From Pseudorhodobacter antarcticus (GTDB taxonomy: Bacteria > Pseudomonadota > Alphaproteobacteria > Rhodobacterales > Rhodobacteraceae), in contig CAMDHB010000218.1 of NCBI GenBank assembly GCA_945897655.1, positions 1 to 6,252 of the forward strand: a stretch of DNA of 6,252 bases. The letters run 5' to 3'. The position numbers were made by a program, and so were the translations under genes. Numbering within the stretch: position 1 is the first letter of the stretch; every line of letters begins with the position of its first letter. Shown in pieces: positions 1 to 5,889 of the stretch. The notes beneath the pieces are model-generated. The model was not told the origin of the DNA and did not search any database. It was given only the letters and a program-made list of their open reading frames with translations.

Positions 1-272
1 GCATCATCCGTGGTTGTGGACTGGCCCAACGTCACCACGAAGCGGTAGCATTTCAGGGCATCGGTGATCAGGGAAACTGTCTTTGTCGCCTCGCCCAGTG
101 CCACGGCCAGAACGCCGGTGGCGGCCGGGTCCAGGGTGCCCGCATGCCCGGCCTTTTGGGCCTGAAAAGCCCATTTGACCTTGTTCACCACATCGGTCGA
201 GGTGACGCCTGCCGGTTTGTCGACGACCAGCCAACCCGAAATCGCCCGGCCCTTTCGCACGCGCCCCATCAT
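1..272 (-). CDS. truB: TruB, tRNA pseudouridine-55 synthase (N-terminal part, runs off left edge)
   Basis: TruB converts U55 in the T-psi-C loop of tRNAs to pseudouridine in the cytoplasm. Only the first 90 codons lie in the window; the family is usually about 300 residues. The visible part has the family opening (SGWLVVDKPAGVTS, residues 12-25), then the catalytic block AGHAGTLDPAATGVL at 41-55. Its aspartate is at position 48, as in E. coli TruB. KCYRFVVTLGQSTTTDD follows at 74-90. Two in-frame ATGs stand together at 272 and 269. I chose 272 because it makes a 4-base ATGA overlap with the stop of the upstream DUF2233 gene, and an AAGGA ribosome-binding site lies just before it. The gene is the third of an rbfA-DUF2233-truB transcript, so it is probably translated by coupling. 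The identification is firm; only the missing C-terminus is unknown. Confidence 0.95.
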   Translation of the reverse strand, partial: MMGRVRKGRAISGWLVVDKPAGVTSTDVVNKVKWAFQAQKAGHAGTLDPAATGVLAVALGEATKTVSLITDALKCYRFVVTLGQSTTTDD

Positions 273-994
273 TCTTCCTTTTTGACAACAAGACCCACGA
301 TGGGCCCGACGCCGAACCCGGTCCCGGAACGGCCAATCTCGGGCGCATAAAGCCGCGACACAGACCCGTCAAGAAACAGGGCATTGTGACTACCCAACTG
401 ATCCCTGAAAAGCCGTGCAAAGCTGTCAAAGTTCACTGCACCGTTCGAGATGACAAACCATGCCGTCTGACCATCATCACTGACGCCCACACCGTTGCGG
501 ATGTTCAGGGAATCAGACTTTGGCCGGAAGGCGGGGTGCAACTTGCCGCCAATCACCAGCATCGGCCCGGATTGGGTGGCAAAGCGGCAGTCGGGCGGGT
601 TTTTGGCAAAGGTCCGGCTTTCGATCACGGCAAAGCGGTCGCCGATGCAGAACACGCCATTTGGCAGCAGGCCAAAGTTGCCGGGGCCGTCGGAGGTGAT
701 CAGGCGGGCGAGTTGTTGCCCATTTTCGATGTAAAGGCCCACGGGCGACAGGTCTGGGTGAAACATGCCTGCATTCATCGCGAAGGCCAGCGTTTCACCG
801 TTCCGCGCCAGTTCGGCATCCACAGCGGCAAACCCGCCGTAGCTGCCGTTTGGCCCGTTCAGAAACAGCCGCAGATCCTGATTGGTCGTCACTTCGCAGA
901 CCGAATAGGCGGCATCTTCATAAGTCAAGGTATTGCAGGCCGCTGCCGCCGATTGGCCAGCAATCAGGGCCAGAATGATCGCCAGACAACGCAT
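269..994 (-). CDS. Exported DUF2233 / phosphodiester glycosidase-fold protein
   Basis: A 241-residue protein of the DUF2233 family, which shares its fold with the catalytic domain of NAGPA (N-acetylglucosamine-1-phosphodiester alpha-N-acetylglucosaminidase). Residues 1-19 are a typical signal peptide (MRCLAIILALIAGQSAAAA), so the mature protein should be periplasmic or secreted. Family hallmarks are FAMNAGMFHPDLSPVGLY (71-88), ATQSGPMLVIGG (139-150), RNGVGVS (166-172) and NALFLDG (204-210). The asparagine and aspartate in these blocks are the likely active-site residues by analogy with NAGPA. Cysteines at 20, 33, 116 and 136 could form disulfides. The start codon shares a base with the rbfA stop (TGATG), and the stop overlaps the truB start, so translation is probably coupled on both sides. 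The fold is well supported. The substrate, perhaps a glycan phosphodiester or other cell-surface sugar, is unknown. Confidence 0.88.
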   Translation of the reverse strand: MRCLAIILALIAGQSAAAACNTLTYEDAAYSVCEVTTNQDLRLFLNGPNGSYGGFAAVDAELARNGETLAFAMNAGMFHPDLSPVGLYIENGQQLARLITSDGPGNFGLLPNGVFCIGDRFAVIESRTFAKNPPDCRFATQSGPMLVIGGKLHPAFRPKSDSLNIRNGVGVSDDGQTAWFVISNGAVNFDSFARLFRDQLGSHNALFLDGSVSRLYAPEIGRSGTGFGVGPIVGLVVKKEE

Positions 995-1407
995 CAGGCG
1001 CCCTCGGGCTCGTCCTTGGCGGCGATGTCGCGCTGAACCTGAGGGTCGGCAAACATCTTGCGGGCGGCGTCCATGCGGTCAAAGGTTTCGTCCGCGCGGA
1101 ACCGCAGTTCGGGCGAATAGCGCAGGGTCAGTTCTGACGAGACGCGCTTTCGCAGTTCCCATGCGTTTTTGGACAGGGCCGCGATGGCATCCTGCGACGT
1201 TGCCCCGCCCATCAGCGGGGTGACATAGATCGTGGCAACCTTAAGGTCAGGCGACATCGCAACCTCGCCAATCGAAATTGAGATGGAGTTCAGCACAGGA
1301 TCGTGGATTTCGCCCTGCATCAGCAGTTCGGAGAGAATACGACGGATCATCTCGCCAACACGAAGCTGGCGCTGACGCGGACCTTGGGGGGAGGAGTGTT
1401 TTGCCAT
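994..1407 (-). CDS. rbfA: RbfA, 30S ribosome-binding factor A
   Basis: RbfA is a small KH-like protein that binds the 30S subunit near the 5' helix of 16S rRNA. It supports late maturation of the subunit and growth in the cold. The 137-residue product has the family blocks in order: QRQLRVGEMIRRILSELL near 12-29, MSPDLKVATIYVTP (51-64), a helix with ELRKRVSSEL (84-93) and the conserved LRFRADETFDRM (101-112). The tail after about 125 is acidic and variable, as in relatives. The ATG at 1407 follows an AAAGGGA ribosome-binding site. The gene heads the rbfA-DUF2233-truB unit. rbfA and truB are often neighbours in bacteria, usually next to infB; here they stand apart from infB and diverge from dapB across 93 bases. 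Confidence 0.96.
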   Translation of the reverse strand: MAKHSSPQGPRQRQLRVGEMIRRILSELLMQGEIHDPVLNSISISIGEVAMSPDLKVATIYVTPLMGGATSQDAIAALSKNAWELRKRVSSELTLRYSPELRFRADETFDRMDAARKMFADPQVQRDIAAKDEPEGA

Positions 1408-1500
1408 GACGTCCCTTTAGGCCTAATCGCGGTGCTCTGCAACGGCGGGCTTTTCGGGGGGGGCTGAACGCGCTAAAGGCAGATCAAGCAGGAGGATCGC
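1408..1500. other. Divergent intergenic region between rbfA and dapB
   Basis: This 93-base spacer must hold the promoters of both rbfA (left) and dapB (right) if each is transcribed on its own. It has a run of eight G residues at 1456-1463 on the plus strand, the rbfA ribosome-binding site (about 1411-1418, minus strand) and a strong AGGAGG for dapB at 1490-1495. I see no convincing -35/-10 pair on either strand and no terminator-like hairpin. Confidence 0.6.
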
Positions 1501-2310
1501 ATGAGCAACTTGACCGGAATTGTCGTGACGGGTGCGTCGGGGAAAATGGGCCAGATGCTGGTCCGGATGATTGCCGCGTCTGACAAGGTCAAACTGGTGG
1601 GCTGCATCGAACGTTCGGGCCATGCGTGGGTTGGCCGGGATATCGGCGAGGCGATGGGTCTGGGAGCGCTGGGGGTTGAGGTCAGTGACGACCCGTTGGA
1701 GGCCTTTGCCCGGGCGCAGGCGGTGGTTGATTTCACCTCGCCCGCCGCGTCGGTCGATTTTGCTGCATTGGCCGCGCAGGCGCGTGCGGTGCATGTGGTG
1801 GGGACCACGGGACTTGAGCCGGAACATCACCGACGGCTCGACCTGGCTGCCCATCATGCCGTGATCATTCAAGCAGGCAATATGAGCCTTGGTGTGAACC
1901 TCTTGACCCGGCTGACCCAGAAAGTGGCGCAGGCTCTGGATGTGGATTGGGATATCGAGATTGTCGAGGCGCATCACCGGATGAAGGTAGATGCGCCCTC
2001 AGGCACCGCGCTGATGTTGGGGCAGGCGGCGGCGGATGGCCGTGGCGTGGCGCTGGACGAGGCCATCGTTTCGGGCCGTGACGGGATCACGGGGGCGCGG
2101 GCCAAGGGAACCATCGGCTTTTCGGCCATTCGCGGCGGCGATATCGTGGGCGAGCATGATGTGATCTTTGCCGCCGATGGCGAACGGATCGTGTTGCGCC
2201 ATATCGCAACCGACCGGGCGATCTTTGCGCGGGGGGCGCTGAGGGCGGCGCTGTGGGGTCAGGGGCAAAAGCCTGGCCGCTATGACATGATGGATGTGCT
2301 GGGGCTGTAG
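1501..2310 (+). CDS. dapB: DapB, 4-hydroxy-tetrahydrodipicolinate reductase
   Basis: DapB reduces 4-hydroxy-tetrahydrodipicolinate to tetrahydrodipicolinate with NAD(P)H. This step makes diaminopimelate for peptidoglycan and lysine. The 269-residue length is normal for the family. The Rossmann nucleotide loop is GASGKMG (11-17), and GTTGL (101-105) is the second conserved block. The signature EAHHRMKVDAPSGTA (156-170) holds the catalytic histidine (H158) and lysine (K162), each one position before the E. coli counterparts H159 and K163. The C-terminal block FSAIRGGDIVGEHDVIF (207-223) is also typical. The ATG lies five bases after a near-perfect AGGAGG. The gene is alone on this strand until the convergent DUF1674 gene, whose stop is 22 bases beyond the dapB stop. 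No key residue is missing, and this is an ordinary housekeeping enzyme. Confidence 0.97.
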   Translation: MSNLTGIVVTGASGKMGQMLVRMIAASDKVKLVGCIERSGHAWVGRDIGEAMGLGALGVEVSDDPLEAFARAQAVVDFTSPAASVDFAALAAQARAVHVVGTTGLEPEHHRRLDLAAHHAVIIQAGNMSLGVNLLTRLTQKVAQALDVDWDIEIVEAHHRMKVDAPSGTALMLGQAAADGRGVALDEAIVSGRDGITGARAKGTIGFSAIRGGDIVGEHDVIFAADGERIVLRHIATDRAIFARGALRAALWGQGQKPGRYDMMDVLGL

Positions 2311-2332
2311 CGAAGAGACGCTGCGGTCGTGA

Positions 2333-2506
2333 TCAGAAATCCACCGCGATACCCCTGCGTTCCCAATCGCCAAAGCGCACCGGTTCCGGTCCCTTGCGGC
2401 CACCGAGTTCTGGGGCCAGTGCAATCGGTGCTGCCGCCGCGCGGCGCGCTTCCGCCTCGGCCAAGGCGCGTTGGGCGGCAGGTGGAAGGGCAGGTTGGTC
2501 GGTCAT
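2333..2506 (-). CDS. DUF1674 small protein, SDHAF4-type succinate dehydrogenase assembly factor
   Basis: A 57-residue protein whose C-terminal half (ELGGRKGPEPVRFGDWERRG, 33-52, then a terminal VDF) carries the DUF1674 signature GG-KGPEP-R-GDWE-KG---DF. The N-terminal half is alanine-rich, charged and probably helical or disordered. In mitochondria the family member SDHAF4/Sdh8 binds the flavinated SdhA subunit and helps it join SdhB. The bacterial members are presumed to act likewise on succinate dehydrogenase, though I infer this from the family alone. The ATG at 2506 has an AAGGA site about seven bases upstream. A longer reading frame extends upstream without a stop, but it runs antisense into rsmB and lacks family similarity, so the short form is preferred. 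The gene is convergent with dapB and divergent from rsmB across 67 bases. The length fits small alphaproteobacterial members. Confidence 0.88.
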   Translation of the reverse strand: MTDQPALPPAAQRALAEAEARRAAAAPIALAPELGGRKGPEPVRFGDWERRGIAVDF

Positions 2507-2516
2507 CGGGCATTCC

Positions 2517-2563
2517 TTGGCATTCTTCCCCCGTTCATATAAGCGCAGTGGCGTGATCAGCAA
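2517..2563. promoter_or_regulatory. Possible divergent promoter region for rsmB and the DUF1674 gene
   Basis: The gap between the two divergent genes has one short AT-rich patch (CATATAAG, 2536-2543) in otherwise GC-rich sequence. On the plus strand TTGGCA (2517-2522) lies 15 bases before TATAAG (2538-2543). On the minus strand TTGCTG (2563-2558) lies 15-16 bases before TTATAT/TATATG (2542-2536). Both spacers are shorter than the ideal 17, so this is only a candidate. It would give leaders of roughly 20-25 bases in each direction. Confidence 0.3.
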
Positions 2564-2573
2564 GGGTTGGACG

Positions 2574-3812
2574 ATGGCAGAGGGACTTTTGGCGCGGCAG
2601 GCCGCATTGGCCTTGCTGATGGGGGTTCTGGGGGATCGCCTGCCCATGTCGCAACTGAGCGAGGGGCCTGCCTTGGCCAAGCTTGCCGCCGCCGACCGGG
2701 CTCGGGCACAGCGGCTGGCAACAGAGACTCTGCGGCAGATCGAACCGATCGACCGTTTGCTGCAAACCTTTCTGAAGCGTGAGCCGCCGCTTTTGGTGCT
2801 GAACATCCTGAGGCTGGCGGTGACCGAATTGCAGGGTGGGGCGGCGGCGCATGGCGTGGTGAATGCGGCCGTGGAAATGGCGCGCAAGGGGCAGCATGTG
2901 GCGGCGCTGGCGGGGATGATCAACGCGGTGTTGCGCAAGATACCGACGGGGGTTGTTCTGGCGGGTGCGGCGCAGAAAATGCCGCGCTGGCTGCGCCAGC
3001 CCATGGTCCATGCCTATGGTCGTGATGCCGTGACGGCGATGGAGGGGGTTCAGGCCCGGACGCCGCCCACGGATTTGACTGTGAAGGGTGCGCCCCTTCC
3101 GGATGGGGATATGTTGCCGACCGGGTCGCTGCGGATCCGTGAGCCGGGGCAAATTTCGGGATTGCCGGGATATGCCGAGGGCGCCTGGTGGGTGCAGGAT
3201 GCGGCGGCGGCTTTGGCGGTGCCGATGCTGGGCGATGTACGTGGGCAAAAGGTGCTGGATCTGTGCGCAGCGCCGGGTGGCAAAACCTTGCAATTGGCGG
3301 CGGCGGGGGCCCTTGTGACGGCCTTGGATATCTCCGGGCCGCGCATGGGGCGGGTTCGGGAAAATCTGGCGCGCACCGGGTTGGCTGCCGATCTGGTGGT
3401 GGCCGATGGTCTGCATTGGCATCCTGAGGGCCTATTCGACGCGATCCTATTGGACGCACCTTGTTCGGCGACGGGCACGATCCGGCGGCATCCGGACCTA
3501 TTGTACATCAAGGACGGAACCGAGATTGAGGGTCTGGTGACCCTGCAAGCACAGATGTTTGACCGCGCGCTCACGTTTCTGCGGCCCGGTGGGCGGCTGG
3601 TCTATTGCACCTGTTCGCTGCTGCCGGAGGAGGGTGAGGCGCAACTGGCCGGGGCCCTGGAGCGGCATCCGGGACTTACAGTGGTACGCAGGTCCCTGGC
3701 CGGTGTGCCGGACGGTTGGTTCAGCCCTGATGGCGCGCTTCGTCTGCGCCCGGATTACTGGGCCGATCTTGGCGGAATGGACGGGTTCTTCATGGTTTGC
3801 GTGACGAGATAG
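2574..3812 (+). CDS. rsmB: RsmB (Sun/Fmu), 16S rRNA (cytosine-967-C5)-methyltransferase
   Basis: RsmB transfers a methyl group from SAM to C5 of C967 in 16S rRNA. The 412-residue protein has the usual layout. A helical NusB-like RNA-binding domain spans about 1-135 (with FLKREPPLLVLNILRLAVTE, 67-86), followed by a linker and a Rossmann methyltransferase domain from about 200. Motifs are WWVQDAA (205-211), the SAM loop CAAPGGKT (231-238), DAPCSATG (294-301) and YCTCS (344-348). The two essential cysteines are C297 and C347. They are 50 residues apart, as in E. coli RsmB (C325 and C375), and the second is the expected nucleophile. The ATG at 2574 follows an AAGGG site. An upstream in-frame start at 2394 would add 60 unrelated residues antisense to DUF1674 and is rejected. 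The 3' end overlaps the convergent SDR gene by 23 bases. Confidence 0.95.
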   Translation: MAEGLLARQAALALLMGVLGDRLPMSQLSEGPALAKLAAADRARAQRLATETLRQIEPIDRLLQTFLKREPPLLVLNILRLAVTELQGGAAAHGVVNAAVEMARKGQHVAALAGMINAVLRKIPTGVVLAGAAQKMPRWLRQPMVHAYGRDAVTAMEGVQARTPPTDLTVKGAPLPDGDMLPTGSLRIREPGQISGLPGYAEGAWWVQDAAAALAVPMLGDVRGQKVLDLCAAPGGKTLQLAAAGALVTALDISGPRMGRVRENLARTGLAADLVVADGLHWHPEGLFDAILLDAPCSATGTIRRHPDLLYIKDGTEIEGLVTLQAQMFDRALTFLRPGGRLVYCTCSLLPEEGEAQLAGALERHPGLTVVRRSLAGVPDGWFSPDGALRLRPDYWADLGGMDGFFMVCVTR

Positions 3813-4536
3813 GCGCAAACAGCCGGTAATATGCCCAGTCCGGCAGGAACTGCGACAGACGGAAAACCCAGGAAAACGCCGTGGGAAAGCTGGCTTTGAA
3901 GCGGTCTGATTGCATCAGGCGCATCATCTCCTCGGCCGCGCCCTCTGGTTCCATCAGGAAGGGCATCGAGAAGTCGTTCTTTGCGGTCAGGCGCGTGCGG
4001 ATGAAACCGGGATTGGCCAGTTGCACCTTGATCCCGGTGCCGCGCAGATCGGCATAAAGGCTTTCGGCAAGGGCCATAACCCCCGCCTTGCTTGCGCCAT
4101 ATCCAATCGCCCCCGGCAGGCCGCGAAAGCCAGACAGGGAGCCTGTGATCACGACATGCCCTTGGCCGCGCGCAACCATCGCCGGAAGAACGGCGCCAAT
4201 CACACGGGCACAGCCGGTGAAGTTGACGTCGCACATGCTGGTCAGTTGTTGCGCATTAATCGCCTGACCGGTCATAGGCCAATAAACCCCGGCCAGAAAG
4301 ACCACGCCGTCCACGGGCCCAACCTGCGCTGCGGCCTGGGCCACCCCATCCGTGCTGGCCACATCAACCGGGACGTCACGCACCCCCGGCAAGCGCTGCT
4401 GTGCGGCAGCCAAAGAGGATTCTGTCCGTGCTGACAATGTCAGTTTCGCCCCGGCTGCGTGCAGTTTGGCGGCCAGGGCCAGACCCAGCCCCTCGGACGC
4501 GCCGACGAGCCAGTAGTGCTTGCCTGCAAAGCTCAT
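3790..4536 (-). CDS. Short-chain dehydrogenase/reductase (SDR family), last gene of the FAD/DUF1365/DUF3833 unit
   Basis: A 248-residue classical-type SDR, presumably cytoplasmic and NADP(H)-dependent. The nucleotide loop is VGASEGLG (11-18), an arginine (R37) after the second beta strand favours NADP(H), and N105 is the structural asparagine. The catalytic set is S133, Y146 and K150 (YGASK). The usual NNAG block after beta-4 is replaced by FLAGVY (80-85), which may mark a subgroup. After the core, residues 215-245 form an aromatic-rich tail (FSWVFRLSQFLPDWAYYRLF) that could touch the membrane or cover a lipophilic substrate. The ATG makes a 4-base ATGA overlap with the stop of the DUF3833 gene, so translation is coupled. 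The substrate cannot be read from sequence. The neighbours suggest a lipid-derived carbonyl or alcohol, which is inference. The last 23 bases lie antisense to the end of rsmB. Confidence 0.9.
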   Translation of the reverse strand: MSFAGKHYWLVGASEGLGLALAAKLHAAGAKLTLSARTESSLAAAQQRLPGVRDVPVDVASTDGVAQAAAQVGPVDGVVFLAGVYWPMTGQAINAQQLTSMCDVNFTGCARVIGAVLPAMVARGQGHVVITGSLSGFRGLPGAIGYGASKAGVMALAESLYADLRGTGIKVQLANPGFIRTRLTAKNDFSMPFLMEPEGAAEEMMRLMQSDRFKASFPTAFSWVFRLSQFLPDWAYYRLFAPISSRKP

Positions 4537-5075
4537 GCCGGGACCCGGCGCATGGTGGCGACTATTTCAGCCACCTTGATGCCAAATTTGTGGAATTGGC
4601 TGCGGTTGATGATGGTGCCGTTTTCGGCCAGATACATCCAGTCGGTCACCGACAGCACATGGCCGCCGGCCGATTTCGGCAGGCGCAGCTTGTACAGCAT
4701 CTGGACCGTCGGACCGCTGATCGTGCCAGCCCCGGCGCCCACCACATCATCCGCCTCGGCCCGCATGGTGCCGTCGTTTCCAACTGTCAACCGCCATGCG
4801 CGATCCTGCTGGTCGCCGTTGTCATAGCGGAACCGTTCGGACAGAACGCCACGGTTGCCTTCCCATTTGCCCTCCATCTCGGCCACAAAGCGCGAGGTGA
4901 CACGGCCTGTCGGCCCATAAATCACCCCTTCGCACAGGATTTGACCGTTCAGGTCGCGGCGCGGGTCAAAGCGGGGCTCCAACGCGGCAAAATGGGCGGG
5001 ACGCTGGCTGCGAAAGCCTATGAAAAAGGGTGCTGCAAGGGTCGCAAGGACGGCAAGGGTGATGGCGATCAACAT
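4533..5075 (-). CDS. DUF3833 family membrane-anchored protein
   Basis: A 180-residue DUF3833 protein of unknown biochemical role. Residues 1-21 form one hydrophobic segment (MLIAITLAVLATLAAPFFIGF), a membrane anchor or uncleaved signal. There is no lipobox cysteine, although many relatives elsewhere are annotated as lipoproteins. The remainder looks like a beta-rich, lipocalin-like domain with family blocks GKWEGNRGVLSERFRYDNG (69-87), DDVVGAGAGTISGP (109-122), SVTDWMYLAENGTIINRS (142-159) and HKFGIKVAEI (162-171). I chose ATG 5075 because AGGAA precedes it by about eight bases and the family similarity begins there. A start at 5153 would add 26 residues antisense-like in composition and overlap the DUF1365 gene. 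The gene begins 10 bases after the DUF1365 stop and overlaps the SDR start by 4. A lipid-binding or envelope accessory role is inference from context. Confidence 0.85.
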   Translation of the reverse strand: MLIAITLAVLATLAAPFFIGFRSQRPAHFAALEPRFDPRRDLNGQILCEGVIYGPTGRVTSRFVAEMEGKWEGNRGVLSERFRYDNGDQQDRAWRLTVGNDGTMRAEADDVVGAGAGTISGPTVQMLYKLRLPKSAGGHVLSVTDWMYLAENGTIINRSQFHKFGIKVAEIVATMRRVPA

Positions 5076-5085
5076 GGGGGCGTTC

Positions 5086-5889
5086 CTATTCAGCAACAAC
5101 AGTGACAGAGGCGGGATGGGGCGTGGCGCCTGATGACGCCTGCCCCGACACATAAGCGGTTGGGGGTTGCGGGCGATCCCTAAACACGACCCCTTTCCAC
5201 CAGAGCTTCAGCGCCTGCCAGTGGATCAGCGCCAGTACCCGTCGCGTGCCAAAAGGTCTGAGGAGCAGTGTCCGCAAAATGGCCCTGTTGGTCAGCGGCA
5301 CGCGACGGCCTGTCAGGGTGGCAATCAGGCCGCCCTGGCCTGCGGAATAGTCGATCCAGATGCCAATCCGGTCGGCGCGGATGTCAAAGCGAAAGATATA
5401 GCCGCCTTCAACCGCCTGAAAGGGTGAGACATGCATCAGTTTTTGCGCTGCAATATGATCGTCGGGCCGCATAGGCCCCAGATCGGCACGGTGGCACAGA
5501 TAGCAGTGCCGGTCGCCATAGGTGTTGGTCACCTCGGCCACAGCCACGCGCAGGGCGCCCGCATCATCATGGACCAGCCAGAACGACACGGGGTTGAACA
5601 CATGGCCGAGTACCCGAGGCTGCGCCAAAAGGCTGATTTTCCCGATTGGCAAACCCCGTTCAGCCAGCAGGTCGCGCAGCCAGGCTGCGCCGCGCCCGGC
5701 CCCAGGCGCGCCGCCGTGGTCGGCATCATTCACATAAAACAGGTTGGCCCGGTTCCTAGAGAATAAGGCAGGACCTGCCCGCGTGTCAGGGTTCAGCATC
5801 AGATAATCGACGTGATAGCGGAACGCATTGGCAACCTCACCCTTGCGCCCGTGGAACGTCTCGCCCTGGACATGATCGACTTCGCTCAT
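5086..5889 (-). CDS. DUF1365 (COG3496) family protein, candidate UfaO-type furan fatty acid factor
   Basis: A 267-residue DUF1365 protein with the family blocks HGRKGEVANAFRYHVDYLML (13-32), PRVLGHVFNPVSFWLVHDD (91-109), AEVTNTYGDRHCYLC (118-132), HVSPF (153-157) and HWQALKLWWKG (223-233). The last 30 or so residues are low-complexity and unlike the family. The start at 5889 makes an ATGA overlap with the stop of the FAD oxidoreductase gene. A longer frame from 5997 would overlap that gene by more than 100 bases and is rejected. From memory, the R. sphaeroides gene next to its COG2907 oxidoreductase is needed for the oxygen-dependent turning of a methylated unsaturated acyl chain into a furan fatty acid (names UfaD and UfaO). 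I think DUF1365 corresponds to UfaO, but I am not certain which name belongs to which gene. The family call is firm; the furan role is inference. Confidence 0.85.
   Translation of the reverse strand: MSEVDHVQGETFHGRKGEVANAFRYHVDYLMLNPDTRAGPALFSRNRANLFYVNDADHGGAPGAGRGAAWLRDLLAERGLPIGKISLLAQPRVLGHVFNPVSFWLVHDDAGALRVAVAEVTNTYGDRHCYLCHRADLGPMRPDDHIAAQKLMHVSPFQAVEGGYIFRFDIRADRIGIWIDYSAGQGGLIATLTGRRVPLTNRAILRTLLLRPFGTRRVLALIHWQALKLWWKGVVFRDRPQPPTAYVSGQASSGATPHPASVTVVAE

Noticed and set aside
386..1036. Long plus-strand open frame antisense to the DUF2233 gene
   Set aside because: It lies opposite a well-supported family member, has no recognisable domain, and is the kind of shadow frame that high-GC DNA produces.
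1415..1442. TTGCAG and CTAAAG on the minus strand as an rbfA promoter
   Set aside because: The -10 match is poor, and the start point would fall at the rbfA ATG, leaving no leader for the visible ribosome-binding site.
2309..2322. Small inverted repeat AGCG/CGCT just after dapB as a terminator
   Set aside because: The stem is only four base pairs with no following T run, which is too weak to call.
2394..2573. In-frame upstream extension of rsmB starting at 2394
   Set aside because: The added 60 residues are antisense to the DUF1674 gene and not part of any RsmB domain. The ATG at 2574 has its own ribosome-binding site and matches the usual protein start.
2535..3422. 295-codon minus-strand open frame across rsmB
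   Set aside because: Composition is rich in R, H, P and Q, typical of an antisense shadow. rsmB on the other strand has all its catalytic motifs.
5076..5153. Upstream start for the DUF3833 gene at 5153
   Set aside because: The 26 extra residues overlap the end of DUF1365 and would put an Arg/Pro-rich stretch before the hydrophobic anchor. The start at 5075 has a good ribosome-binding site.
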